Counted from the stretch's first letter, positions 1 to 5,630 are shown. The stretch: DNA of 6,205 nucleotides from Marinilabilia sp046483585 (GCA_046483585.1 JAWOCV010000111.1:1-6205), one strand, 5' to 3'. Notes: generated from the letters alone by a model not told the origin. Made by a program: numbers and translations.

Positions 1-738
1 CTGGAGGCTGTAACGATCAAGCCCCTGAAGGGTCATTTGGGTGTTCTCTCCTCCCAGGGCCACCATCTGGAACCAGTAGGAAGCGGCGCTCCAGTCGGCT
101 TCCACCTTCATCTCACGCGGTTTCATCGGTTGTTCCGGGACATGGATCTCATCCCCACGCCAGGTCGATTTCACGCCATATTGCTCCATCAATTTCAGGG
201 TAAGCTGAATATAAGGACGCGACGTGATGTTACCGGTCAGCTTCAGAGTCAGACCGTCAGAAACAATGGGGGCAATCATCAGCAAAGCCGAAATGTATTG
301 GCTGCTGACATCACCCGGCAACTCGAGGGTTTTGCCCTGTAAAGCGCTGCCAAAGATGCGCAGTGGCGGGTAACCTTCTTTTTCTGTGTATTCAATTTTT
401 GCTCCTATCTCTCGCAACGCATCCACCAATACGCTAATGGGCCGCTCCTTCATCCGCTCACTCCCGGTAATGGTCCACTCTCCTACAATATGCGACAGAA
501 ATGCCGTCAGAAACCGCATGGATGTCCCCGCCGCTCCCACGTCAAATACATTGGAATTGGAATGAAGCGCCTTGGCAAGCACACGGGTATCATCGCTATC
601 CGACAGGTTTTTCACCGGATACGGACTGTACGACAAGGCATTCAGAATCAACAAGCGGTTGCTGATGCTCTTGGACGCCGGCAGGTGGATGGTTGCCGGA
701 GTGGGGCATTTTGGAGGGATTATTTTTTGTGTTTCCAT
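1..738 (-). CDS. aroA: 3-phosphoshikimate 1-carboxyvinyltransferase (EPSP synthase), 3' part outside window
   Basis: The enzyme transfers enolpyruvyl from PEP to shikimate-3-phosphate, the sixth step of the cytoplasmic shikimate pathway. The frame is open from ATG at 738 down to base 1, giving 246 residues, about 60% of the usual 410-430. Visible family motifs are LPASKSISNR (19-28, phosphate- and substrate-binding K23, S24, R28), GAAGTSMRFLTA (68-79, the PEP loop, with F where E. coli has P101), ERPISVLVDAL (98-108), GDVSSQYISALL (142-153, the Ser-Ser-Gln substrate motif), SRPYIQLTL (173-181) and EADWSAASYWF (214-224). The later catalytic Asp and Glu lie outside the window. The start is fixed: the same frame has a stop at 814-816 and no ATG, GTG or TTG between. 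No Shine-Dalgarno is seen; a heptamer array occupies the leader. It lies downstream of aroB on the same strand and is likely co-transcribed with it (inference). Confidence 0.96.
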   Translation of the reverse strand, partial: METQKIIPPKCPTPATIHLPASKSISNRLLILNALSYSPYPVKNLSDSDDTRVLAKALHSNSNVFDVGAAGTSMRFLTAFLSHIVGEWTITGSERMKERPISVLVDALREIGAKIEYTEKEGYPPLRIFGSALQGKTLELPGDVSSQYISALLMIAPIVSDGLTLKLTGNITSRPYIQLTLKLMEQYGVKSTWRGDEIHVPEQPMKPREMKVEADWSAASYWFQMVALGGENTQMTLQGLDRYSLQ

Positions 739-740
739 TT

Positions 741-810
741 TGCTGGGTGCTTGTTGCTGGTTGCTGGGTGCTGGGTGCTGGTTGCTGGGTGCTGGTTGCT
801 GGGTGCTGGT
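741..810 (+). repeat. Tandem heptamer array, ten TGCTGGK units
   Basis: Ten contiguous 7-bp units, nine of them TGCTGGG or TGCTGGT and one variant (TGCTTGT at 748-754). The array begins two bases upstream of the aroA ATG (736-738), so it forms the whole immediate 5' leader of aroA. It lies outside the reading frame, so changes in unit number would not shift aroA. Confidence 0.95.
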
Positions 811-848
811 TGATCACCGTTGTGCTGAGGTTGGTTGATGGTTGTTAA

Positions 849-871
849 GGGGGAGTGTTATCACTACCTCC
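849..871. other. Hairpin inside the aroB-aroA spacer
   Basis: GGGGGAGTG (849-857) faces CACT-A-CCTCCC (862-871) around a TTAT loop, with A866 bulged and one G-T wobble on the plus strand. On the minus-strand transcript the wobble becomes an A-C mismatch, and no T-run follows, so it is a poor intrinsic terminator. It sits in the loop enclosed by the 27-bp inverted repeat. Confidence 0.45.
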
Positions 872-913
872 CGAATCACTGGTCAAAAGAGACATAGCAT
901 AACCTCCAAACAC

Positions 914-961
914 AAATTAACAAATTGACCAATTAACGAATTAACCAATTAACAAATTAAC
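914..961 (+). repeat. Tandem octamer array, six NAATTAAC units
   Basis: Six contiguous 8-bp units with consensus NAATTAAC (aaattaac, aaattgac, caattaac, gaattaac, caattaac, aaattaac). The array runs directly into the heptamer array through CAACTAGC (962-969), which resembles both unit types. It is AT-rich, unlike the GC-rich heptamers beside it. Confidence 0.9.
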
Positions 962-962
962 C

Positions 963-1018
963 AACTAGCAACAAGCAACTAGCAACCAGCACCCAGCACC
1001 CAGCAACTAACAACAAGT
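963..1018 (-). repeat. Tandem heptamer array, inverted copy of 741-810
   Basis: Eight degenerate 7-bp units (aactagc, aacaagc, aactagc, aaccagc, acccagc twice, aactaac, aacaagt). AACCAGC and ACCCAGC are reverse complements, in shifted register, of the TGCTGGK units at 741-810. The segment 981-1007 is the exact reverse complement of 760-786 (27 bp). The array overlaps the 3' end of aroB: its last two units encode the final residues and the TAG stop. Confidence 0.92.
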
Positions 1019-2059
1019 CCTTCTTACCTCTTCCCAACTACAATCCACATCAATCTCAGGCTTGCCCACATCACTCAGGAGGGTGAAATTGATGCGGTCG
1101 CCCCGGTTCTTTTTATCGTGCTTCATCATATCATAGAGGGATTCAAAGTCATCGGATGTAAATCCATGATCTCCATACAATTCCCTGATGTATGCTTTAA
1201 CCCGTTCGCTAATTTCTTTTGGAAATCCCTGCTTCTTAACAGACAGTTCCAGTTCGGCAGCAATTCCCCAGGCCACAGCATAGCCGTGCAGAACAGGATG
1301 CCCCTTTTTCATGGCCAGACTCTCAAAGGCGTGACCAATGGTATGTCCAAGGTTAAGGGCTTTTCGAATGCCGCTTTCGCGGGGGTCTTCCGCCACATAG
1401 CGGTCTTTCACAAGCACCGAATCGGCCACCAGATCGGCCAGTTTACCGGCGGTAAGATCCAACGGGTGAATGGGAAGCAGTTTTTCGAGCGTTTCCGGGC
1501 TGTCAATAAGGGCGTGTTTGATCATCTCGGCATACCCGGCCAACAGGTTGGCCCGGTCAAGCGTATCTAAAAACGGCGTATGGATCAACACAATTTCGGC
1601 CAGACAGAAAGCACCAATCTCATTTTTAAAGCCATTAAAATTAATACCGGTCTTCCCACCAACCGAGGCATCCACCATCGCCAGCAACGTTGTGGGCAAA
1701 TTTACAAAAGGGATTCCACGTTTGAAAGTGGCTGCGGCAAAACCGCCAAGATCGGATGGCATCCCACCCCCCAGATTGATGAGAAGGGAATGCCGGGAGG
1801 CCCCACCGTCTGACAAGAACTTCCAAACTGAAGAGAGGGCCTCTACACCTTTGAAATCATCACCCGCGTGAAGCGAAAAGGTCCGGTCTTCAGAAACCTG
1901 CGGGACACCCGATATCAAAGGCAAACAATGCCGGTAAGTATTCTCATCTGTAAGCAGGAATACTTTATCCGGACCAAGCCTGTCGATAATCTGTTTCAGA
2001 TCGGTGGAAGGATCGGCGCTGATAGCGACAGAAGCCGATTTTGCTGGCAAAGATTGCAT
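1007..2059 (-). CDS. aroB: 3-dehydroquinate synthase
   Basis: This cytoplasmic NAD- and metal-dependent enzyme converts DAHP to 3-dehydroquinate, the second step of the shikimate pathway. Its 350 residues are normal for the family. Visible motifs are the NAD-binding glycine-rich loop GGGMPSDLGGF (97-107), LPTTLLAMVDASVGGKTGIN (121-140), GYAEMIKH (175-182, metal ligand E178), LNLGHTIGHAFE (235-246, metal ligand H239 and catalytic H243) and HPVLHGYAVAWG (254-265, metal ligand H258). Ligands are assigned by matching the family pattern from the Aspergillus enzyme. The ATG at 2059 lies about 25 bases from a TATTTTTG promoter box. The last residues (RRTCC) and the stop are encoded in the heptamer array, so the C-terminus may have been altered by repeat growth (inference). 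The MPS in the NAD loop is less common than V-x-G or V-x-T. aroA follows on the same strand. Confidence 0.98.
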   Translation of the reverse strand: MQSLPAKSASVAISADPSTDLKQIIDRLGPDKVFLLTDENTYRHCLPLISGVPQVSEDRTFSLHAGDDFKGVEALSSVWKFLSDGGASRHSLLINLGGGMPSDLGGFAAATFKRGIPFVNLPTTLLAMVDASVGGKTGINFNGFKNEIGAFCLAEIVLIHTPFLDTLDRANLLAGYAEMIKHALIDSPETLEKLLPIHPLDLTAGKLADLVADSVLVKDRYVAEDPRESGIRKALNLGHTIGHAFESLAMKKGHPVLHGYAVAWGIAAELELSVKKQGFPKEISERVKAYIRELYGDHGFTSDDFESLYDMMKHDKKNRGDRINFTLLSDVGKPEIDVDCSWEEVRRTCC

Positions 2060-2084
2060 ATGGCAATATGTTAGAAAATCCCTG

Positions 2085-2092
2085 CAAAAATA
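2085..2092 (-). promoter_or_regulatory. Candidate -7 promoter box for aroB
   Basis: The minus strand reads TATTTTTG here, an exact match to the Bacteroidota -7 consensus TAnnTTTG. Transcription would start near 2078, giving a leader of roughly 20 bases. An upstream TTTG-like -33 element is not convincing; GTTTA at 2110-2114 is the nearest candidate. Confidence 0.55.
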
Positions 2093-2117
2093 AGATTTTT
2101 TATTGAGTATAAACTTT

Positions 2118-2125
2118 TATCTTTG
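2118..2125 (+). promoter_or_regulatory. Candidate -7 promoter box for the two-TM gene
   Basis: TATCTTTG matches the TAnnTTTG consensus exactly. Transcription would start near 2131, giving a leader of about 30 bases before the ATG at 2163. The -33 position carries only a T-run (2096-2100). It lies 25 bp from the opposing aroB box, so the two promoters are divergent. Confidence 0.55.
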
Positions 2126-2162
2126 TTTACCGTAAAGAGAAAAAAACAACAGAATCCTTATC

Positions 2163-2621
2163 ATGGTCTCCAATCAAAAGCAATCGTACCGGGCTTTACT
2201 CATTTTCTCAGGTGTATGGGTGGGGCTGGTCATCATTTTTGCCCTCTCTTTTTTTGAGATGTTCGAATCTCCCCTTTGGGGCCGGCTCGTTCTTGCAGGT
2301 ATCATCGGAATCATTGCCTTGTTCTTTTATCTCGGCGGATATTATTATATCCAGGCAGAAGTAGAAAACAATAAAAACCTGATGATCAAATATTACAACC
2401 TGTTCCCGGTAGGACGTCAATTCAAAGCATTCAAAGTACCCCTTCAGCAATTCCACCATCACGAAATAAAACACGGCACAGCCGGTCTCACTTCCTGGCT
2501 CGTGCTCTATCAAAAAATGCAGGGTGGCATTGCCAAATATCCGGCCATCGGTCTCTCTGCCTTCGGGGAAAAGGGCCGGAAGGAGATCAGTGAGTTTTTG
2601 AAAAAGCTGGAAAACCGGTAG
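2163..2621 (+). CDS. Two-TM membrane protein with a PH-like soluble domain, function unknown
   Basis: This 152-residue protein is not one I can name. The N-terminus is short and polar with basic residues. Two hydrophobic helices follow, at about 10-31 and 40-60, separated by a short loop (EMFESPLWGR). From about 62 to the end there is a soluble domain of alternating strands: YYIQAEVENNKNLMIKYYNL, then a PVGRQFKAFKVPLQQF stretch, a WLVLYQKM strand, and a C-terminal helix (GRKEISEFLKKLENR). Two TM segments followed by a small beta domain and a final helix resemble bacterial PH-like (bPH) membrane proteins common in Bacteroidota; this is a judgement from pattern, not a search. HHHEIKHG (98-105) is histidine-rich. 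It has its own candidate promoter at 2118 and no useful operon context. A degenerate repeat begins right after its stop. Confidence 0.85.
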   Translation: MVSNQKQSYRALLIFSGVWVGLVIIFALSFFEMFESPLWGRLVLAGIIGIIALFFYLGGYYYIQAEVENNKNLMIKYYNLFPVGRQFKAFKVPLQQFHHHEIKHGTAGLTSWLVLYQKMQGGIAKYPAIGLSAFGEKGRKEISEFLKKLENR

Positions 2622-2660
2622 GTCTGAGTCTGAGAGTGAAGTGCGGAGTTCTGAGTTGAC
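2622..2660 (+). repeat. Degenerate GT-CTGA short-unit repeat
   Basis: Roughly six imperfect units of 6-8 bp (gtctga, gtctga, gagtga, agtgcgga, gttctga, gttgac) start at the base after the TAG stop of the upstream gene. They are less regular than the arrays at 741-1018 but of the same general kind: short purine-rich units confined to a spacer. No hairpin or terminator was recognised here. Confidence 0.5.
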
Positions 2661-2732
2661 TTTGGGTTCAATATTTGATCAGGTAATAAAGAGACCCCGG
2701 GCATATTAAATCATCAACACCATTTTTTTACA

Positions 2733-3335
2733 ATGACCAAATACATCTTTTTTGGCCTGTGCCTTTGGCTGCTGGCAGGCACCTATTCTTACGGACAATA
2801 TCGCGCGGGTACATGGACGGTCAGTCCCAAATTATCGTTTGCCGATTATTCTGACCAGAAAAGGTGGTCGGATTACTCCATAAGCAAGATCCCTCCTCTC
2901 TCTGTTTTCGCCGAAAAAGGATTGAATGATTTCTTTAGTGCCGGCGGTTTCATTGGCTATCATGGAGATAAATTCACCAACGATACCATTCCCGATAATG
3001 TCATGCGTTATCGCACCTACACCACAGGAGTGGTGGCTTCCATCCACTATGCTCACTGGATAGAGCAACTCAGCAATCACAGCATCTTCCTGGGGGATTT
3101 CGACCTCTACGTCTCCGCTACGGCCAGTATAGCTATCGAAAAAACAAAAGAAGATCATGTATGGCAACCCGAAGATGAAACTTTCACCAACAACCAGAGT
3201 TCTGATACATCATTGAAACTCCGCCCCATTTTCGGTGTACGGTACTTCTTAACCGATCGTTTCTGTATGCTTGCCGAGGTCGGCAAAGGCAATCCCGGGA
3301 TGATCACAACGGGTGTATCGTGGGTGCTGGAGTGA
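2733..3335 (+). CDS. Secreted protein, probable small outer-membrane beta-barrel
   Basis: This 200-residue protein has a signal peptide: K3, a hydrophobic core at about 4-16 (YIFFGLCLWLLAG) and a plausible signal peptidase I site after SYG (21), leaving Q22 as the mature N-terminus. The mature part alternates polar and hydrophobic or aromatic residues in strand-like blocks, such as TWTVSPKLSFADYS (27-40), PPLSVFAEKGLNDFFSAGGF (54-73), TTGVVASIHYAHWI (97-110), FDLYVSATASIAIE (123-136), LKLRPIFGVRYFL (161-173), CMLAEVG (178-184) and ITTGVSWVLE (191-200). Paired strands with a glycine- and aromatic-rich last strand suit an eight-strand OmpA-like or porin-family barrel in the outer membrane. No OmpA peptidoglycan-binding domain is present. 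Specific function is unknown. It lies 111 bp after the two-TM gene on the same strand; no clear promoter box was found before it, so co-transcription is possible. Confidence 0.85.
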   Translation: MTKYIFFGLCLWLLAGTYSYGQYRAGTWTVSPKLSFADYSDQKRWSDYSISKIPPLSVFAEKGLNDFFSAGGFIGYHGDKFTNDTIPDNVMRYRTYTTGVVASIHYAHWIEQLSNHSIFLGDFDLYVSATASIAIEKTKEDHVWQPEDETFTNNQSSDTSLKLRPIFGVRYFLTDRFCMLAEVGKGNPGMITTGVSWVLE

Positions 3336-3416
3336 TCTGTTCATGAGTTGGTAATGCGTTTAATAGTCTCAACCCACAGCATCTGAATTCCAAACCAACC
3401 GATCCATTTTTTTCTT

Positions 3417-3424
3417 TATATTTG
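3417..3424 (+). promoter_or_regulatory. Candidate -7 promoter box for dprA
   Basis: TATATTTG, preceded by TTTCTT, matches TAnnTTTG exactly. Transcription starting near 3431 would give dprA a leader of about 165 bases, long for a Bacteroidota housekeeping gene. No TTTG -33 element is visible about 20 bases upstream. A closer but imperfect box, TAATTTG, lies near 3488-3494. Confidence 0.45.
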
Positions 3425-3450
3425 CCTTACCACATTAGATCGTTAGTTTT

Positions 3451-3467
3451 TTAGATTTAAGATCTAA
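3451..3467. repeat. Short palindrome in the dprA leader
   Basis: TTAGAT (3451-3456) and ATCTAA (3462-3467) are perfect inverted repeats around a TTAAG loop. A third TTAGAT lies at 3435-3440. In RNA this is a weak AT hairpin; in DNA it could be an operator half-site pair. The sequence does not separate these options. Confidence 0.35.
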
Positions 3468-3594
3468 GATGATTCGTATGTTGTTGATAATTTGTGTTTT
3501 AATATAAATATTTCCTTGTATTTAAACAATTGAATAACAGACACTTAAAAAATTTCAACGGACTGTTGTTAACAAAATCCCAACCCCTGGAATC

Positions 3595-4725
3595 GTGTCA
3601 GAAAACAAGTTACAATACCGAATTGCCCTGAGTCTTATCAAAGGAATCGGTCCCAAGTTGGCCCGGAATCTCATTGCTTATCTGGGATCCGAATCGGCCC
3701 TGTTTGAAGAAAAAGTGCCAACATTAGCCAATGTCCCAGGCATAGGGGCATCTCTGGAACAACTTCTCAGAAACATCGACCGCACGGCTTTGCTAAAAAA
3801 GGCCGACCGGGAATGTCAATTCATCGAAAAGCACAACATCAGGCCGGTGTTTTTCTCAGATCCCCAATACCCGGGACGGCTCTCCTATTGTGAAGACGCT
3901 CCTCTCATGATCTACACCCATGGCCAGGCTTGTTATGACGCCCCCCAAACCATCGCCGTGGTCGGGACACGTACCCCCACCGATTTGGGAAAGGAGTTGT
4001 GCGAAAAACTGGTCTCCGACCTGGCCCTGCGGCATCCGGGCACAGTGATCGTCAGCGGACTGGCCTATGGCGTGGACATAACCGCCCATCAAACGGCGGT
4101 AAGGAACAACCTGCCCACCATAGGCGTGCTTGGTCACGGACTCAATCGCATTTATCCCTCACTTCACCGGAATACCGCCCGCGAAATTGTCAAAGAAGGG
4201 GCTCTGATGACCGAATTCATAAGCGGAACAAAACCCGACAGGCACAACTTCGTCCAGCGTAACCGCATCATTGCCGGCCTGTCAGACGCAGTCGTCGTAG
4301 TACAATCGGCCCGGAAAGGAGGTGCGCTTATCACAGCCGAACTGGGACGCGATTACAACCGTGACGTACTGGCATTCCCGGGACGGCCCGGTGATCAATT
4401 CTCCGCCGGATGCAACCAACTCATCAAATCGAACATTGCGGCGCTCATCGAATCAGTTGAAGACCTGGAATATGCCCTCGGGTGGGAAACCGGCAGCAAA
4501 AAACCTGAGACGGTGCAGGGAAACCTCTTCGCCACCATCGATAATGAAGAGCAACAAACCATCATGGAGAACCTTATCAAGGAAAAAGAGATGAACCTCA
4601 ATGTTTTAAGCCTGAAATGCAGCATCCCGGTCAGCAAATTATCGGCCACTTTACTGGAGTTGGAGTTTAAAGGTCTGGTAAAAAGCAAACCGGGAGGCAT
4701 ATACAGGGCAGTGCTGACCTCATAG
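3595..4725 (+). CDS. dprA: DNA-processing protein DprA (Smf)
   Basis: DprA binds incoming single-stranded DNA in the cytoplasm and loads RecA during natural transformation. The 376 residues show the full family layout. An N-terminal helix-hairpin-helix/SAM-like part (about 1-75) carries IKGIGPKLARNLI (15-27) and VPGIGASLEQLL (47-58). The Rossmann-like DprA domain (about 80-290) carries YPGRLSYCEDAPLMIY (92-107), VVGTRTPT (122-129), SGLAYGVDITAH (154-165), FVQRNRIIAGLSD (219-231), KGGALITAELGRDYNR (241-256), FPGRPGD (261-267) and GCNQLIKSNIA (272-282). A C-terminal winged-helix domain spans about 310-370 (LKCSIPVSKLSATLLELEFKG in parts). The start is GTG at 3595: the frame has a stop at 3535-3537 and no ATG between, while the first in-frame internal ATG would remove the N-terminal domain. 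Neighbours give no competence cluster. Confidence 0.97.
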   Translation: MSENKLQYRIALSLIKGIGPKLARNLIAYLGSESALFEEKVPTLANVPGIGASLEQLLRNIDRTALLKKADRECQFIEKHNIRPVFFSDPQYPGRLSYCEDAPLMIYTHGQACYDAPQTIAVVGTRTPTDLGKELCEKLVSDLALRHPGTVIVSGLAYGVDITAHQTAVRNNLPTIGVLGHGLNRIYPSLHRNTAREIVKEGALMTEFISGTKPDRHNFVQRNRIIAGLSDAVVVVQSARKGGALITAELGRDYNRDVLAFPGRPGDQFSAGCNQLIKSNIAALIESVEDLEYALGWETGSKKPETVQGNLFATIDNEEQQTIMENLIKEKEMNLNVLSLKCSIPVSKLSATLLELEFKGLVKSKPGGIYRAVLTS

Positions 4726-4735
4726 ATGAATGTTT

Positions 4736-4864
4736 TAGTCAGGGCTTTTCCCGGACGTAAAATCCCAACCAGGGCGGGAAGGGAGTAAAATCAGCGGAAT
4801 CTTTCAAAGATGCTCTTCGAATGGCAGACCAGTCAGGCCTTCACCTGAAGTGAAACCCTGACTA
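4736..4864 (+). ncRNA. Candidate structured RNA element between dprA and folE
   Basis: Four helices can be drawn by eye. P1 is a perfect 9-bp closing stem, TAGTCAGGG (4736-4744) with CCCTGACTA (4856-4864). P2 abuts it without a gap: CTTTTCCCG (4745-4753) with CGGGAAGGG (4775-4783), 9 pairs including two G-U. P3 is ATCTT/AAGAT (4799-4811). P4 is TTCAC/GTGAA (4840-4854). An alternative pairing, AGTCAGG (4831-4837) with CCTGACT (4857-4863), competes with P1. I do not recognise a known riboswitch core (FMN, TPP, cobalamin, SAM, SRP and RNase P signatures were looked for). It begins 10 bases after the dprA stop and ends upstream of the folE promoter box, so it could be a dprA 3' UTR, a free small RNA, or chance pairing. 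Confidence 0.35.
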
Positions 4865-4929
4865 TGACGGCGGATTCTTAAAACCACAAAATCAACCTCT
4901 GTTTTTACCCATTTTTCAATACCCTTTTG

Positions 4930-4937
4930 TACTTTTG
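4930..4937 (+). promoter_or_regulatory. Candidate -7 promoter box for folE
   Basis: TACTTTTG matches TAnnTTTG exactly. Transcription from about 4944 would give a leader of about 20 A-rich bases before the ATG at 4967. T-runs at 4902-4906 and 4912-4916 lie in the region of the -33 element, without a clean TTTG. The box lies downstream of the foldable element at 4736-4864, so that element would not be in the folE mRNA made from here. Confidence 0.6.
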
Positions 4938-4966
4938 TCTTTTACACCACAATAAAACAAACAGAC

Positions 4967-5590
4967 ATGAAGGTCACACTCAACGGCGACAGCGGCTATG
5001 CCAAGATAGAGTCATATGACGATAAAAAAACGGATGCTCTCAGCTCCCATTATTCCAAAATACTGGAACTGCTTGGAGAAGACGGCTCTCGCGAAGGACT
5101 TGAAAAAACACCTTTAAGAGTTGCCAAAGCCATGCAATTCCTGACCCAGGGATACAATATGGACCCGGAAGACATCATCAGCTCTGCTATGTTTCGCGAA
5201 GACTACCAACAGATGGTCATCGTCAAAGACATCGAGCTCTACAGTATGTGCGAACATCACATGTTGCCTTTTTTCGGCAAAGCGCATGTGGCTTATATCC
5301 CGCGCCATCACATCACCGGCCTGAGCAAAATTGCCAGGGTAGTGGAAGCTTATGCCAGGCGCCTTCAGGTACAGGAACGGCTTACCACCCAGATCAAGGA
5401 GTGTATTCACAAAACACTGAACCCGCTGGGGGTTGCCGTTGTAATCGAAGCCCAGCACATGTGTATGCAAATGCGCGGCGTTCAAAAACAACACTCTGTA
5501 ACCACCACTTCAGATTTTACAGGAGCCTTCCTTAAGAACATGGCCACAAGGGATGAGTTTTTCAATATTATTGGAACATCATTGCATTAG
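4967..5590 (+). CDS. folE: GTP cyclohydrolase I
   Basis: This zinc enzyme converts GTP to 7,8-dihydroneopterin triphosphate, the first step toward tetrahydrofolate and related pterins; the family forms toroidal homodecamers in the cytoplasm. The 207 residues are of normal length. The N-terminal helical part includes SREGLEKTPLRVAKAM (41-56). The T-fold catalytic domain holds YSMCEHHMLPFFGKAHVAYIP in parts (92-112), with zinc ligands C95 and H98 and catalytic H97, then GLSKIARVVEAYARRLQVQE (118-137), then EAQHMCMQMRGVQK (161-174) with H164 and zinc ligand C166, then HSVTTTS (176-182). All key residues are present, so it is the canonical zinc-dependent FolE, not the FolE2 (IB) type. It has its own promoter box and no folate genes beside it. 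It converges on the DUF4249 gene with a 40-bp gap in which no terminator is apparent. Confidence 0.98.
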   Translation: MKVTLNGDSGYAKIESYDDKKTDALSSHYSKILELLGEDGSREGLEKTPLRVAKAMQFLTQGYNMDPEDIISSAMFREDYQQMVIVKDIELYSMCEHHMLPFFGKAHVAYIPRHHITGLSKIARVVEAYARRLQVQERLTTQIKECIHKTLNPLGVAVVIEAQHMCMQMRGVQKQHSVTTTSDFTGAFLKNMATRDEFFNIIGTSLH

Positions 5591-5630
5591 GGAGTATCCC
5601 TTCTTAAAGTCAAACCTAAGCAGTGCCGGT

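Larger units (their letters stand above)
739..1006. other. Repeat-filled spacer between aroB and aroA
   Basis: This 268-bp spacer holds no gene. Reading upward it contains a ten-unit TGCTGGK heptamer array (741-810), about 100 bp of unique sequence with one hairpin (849-871), a six-unit AATTAAC octamer array (914-961), and most of an oppositely oriented heptamer array (963-1018). No TAnnTTTG box was found for aroA on the minus strand, which favours read-through from the aroB promoter. Translations of the arrays give low-complexity Cys/Trp/Leu/Gly or Ser/Thr/Gln strings with no family resemblance. Confidence 0.85.
3336..3594. other. AT-rich spacer upstream of dprA
   Basis: No gene, tRNA or tandem array is seen in these 259 bases. 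They hold one exact TAnnTTTG promoter box (3417-3424) and a small palindrome (3451-3467). The 3' half is very AT-rich. The dprA frame is closed by TAA at 3535-3537. Confidence 0.7.

Noticed and set aside
490..838. Open frames on both strands encoding Cys/Trp/Leu/Gly or Ser/Thr/Gln/Pro repeats
   Set aside because: They overlap aroA out of frame and their repetitive ends are translations of the heptamer array; no independent coding evidence.
760..1007. Insertion sequence or MITE bounded by terminal inverted repeats
   Set aside because: The inverted repeats are simple tandem heptamers, there is no target-site duplication or transposase, and the repeat merges into the aroB coding end.
741..1018. 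CRISPR array
   Set aside because: Units are 7-8 bp and contiguous with no unique spacers, and no cas genes are present.
1118..1871. Plus-strand frames of 77-150 codons opposite aroB
   Set aside because: Antisense shadows of a fully supported aroB with all family motifs.
2733..2790. Lipoprotein signal in the barrel protein (Cys10)
   Set aside because: Cys10 lies within the hydrophobic core after FFGL, not in a lipobox, and too close to the N-terminus; signal peptidase I cleavage after residue 21 fits better.
4736..4864. Known riboswitch or housekeeping RNA controlling folE
   Set aside because: FMN, TPP, cobalamin, SAM, SRP and RNase P core motifs are absent, and the best folE promoter box lies downstream of it.
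5591..5630. Bidirectional terminator between folE and the DUF4249 gene
   Set aside because: No GC-rich inverted repeat or T-run is visible in the 40-bp convergent gap.
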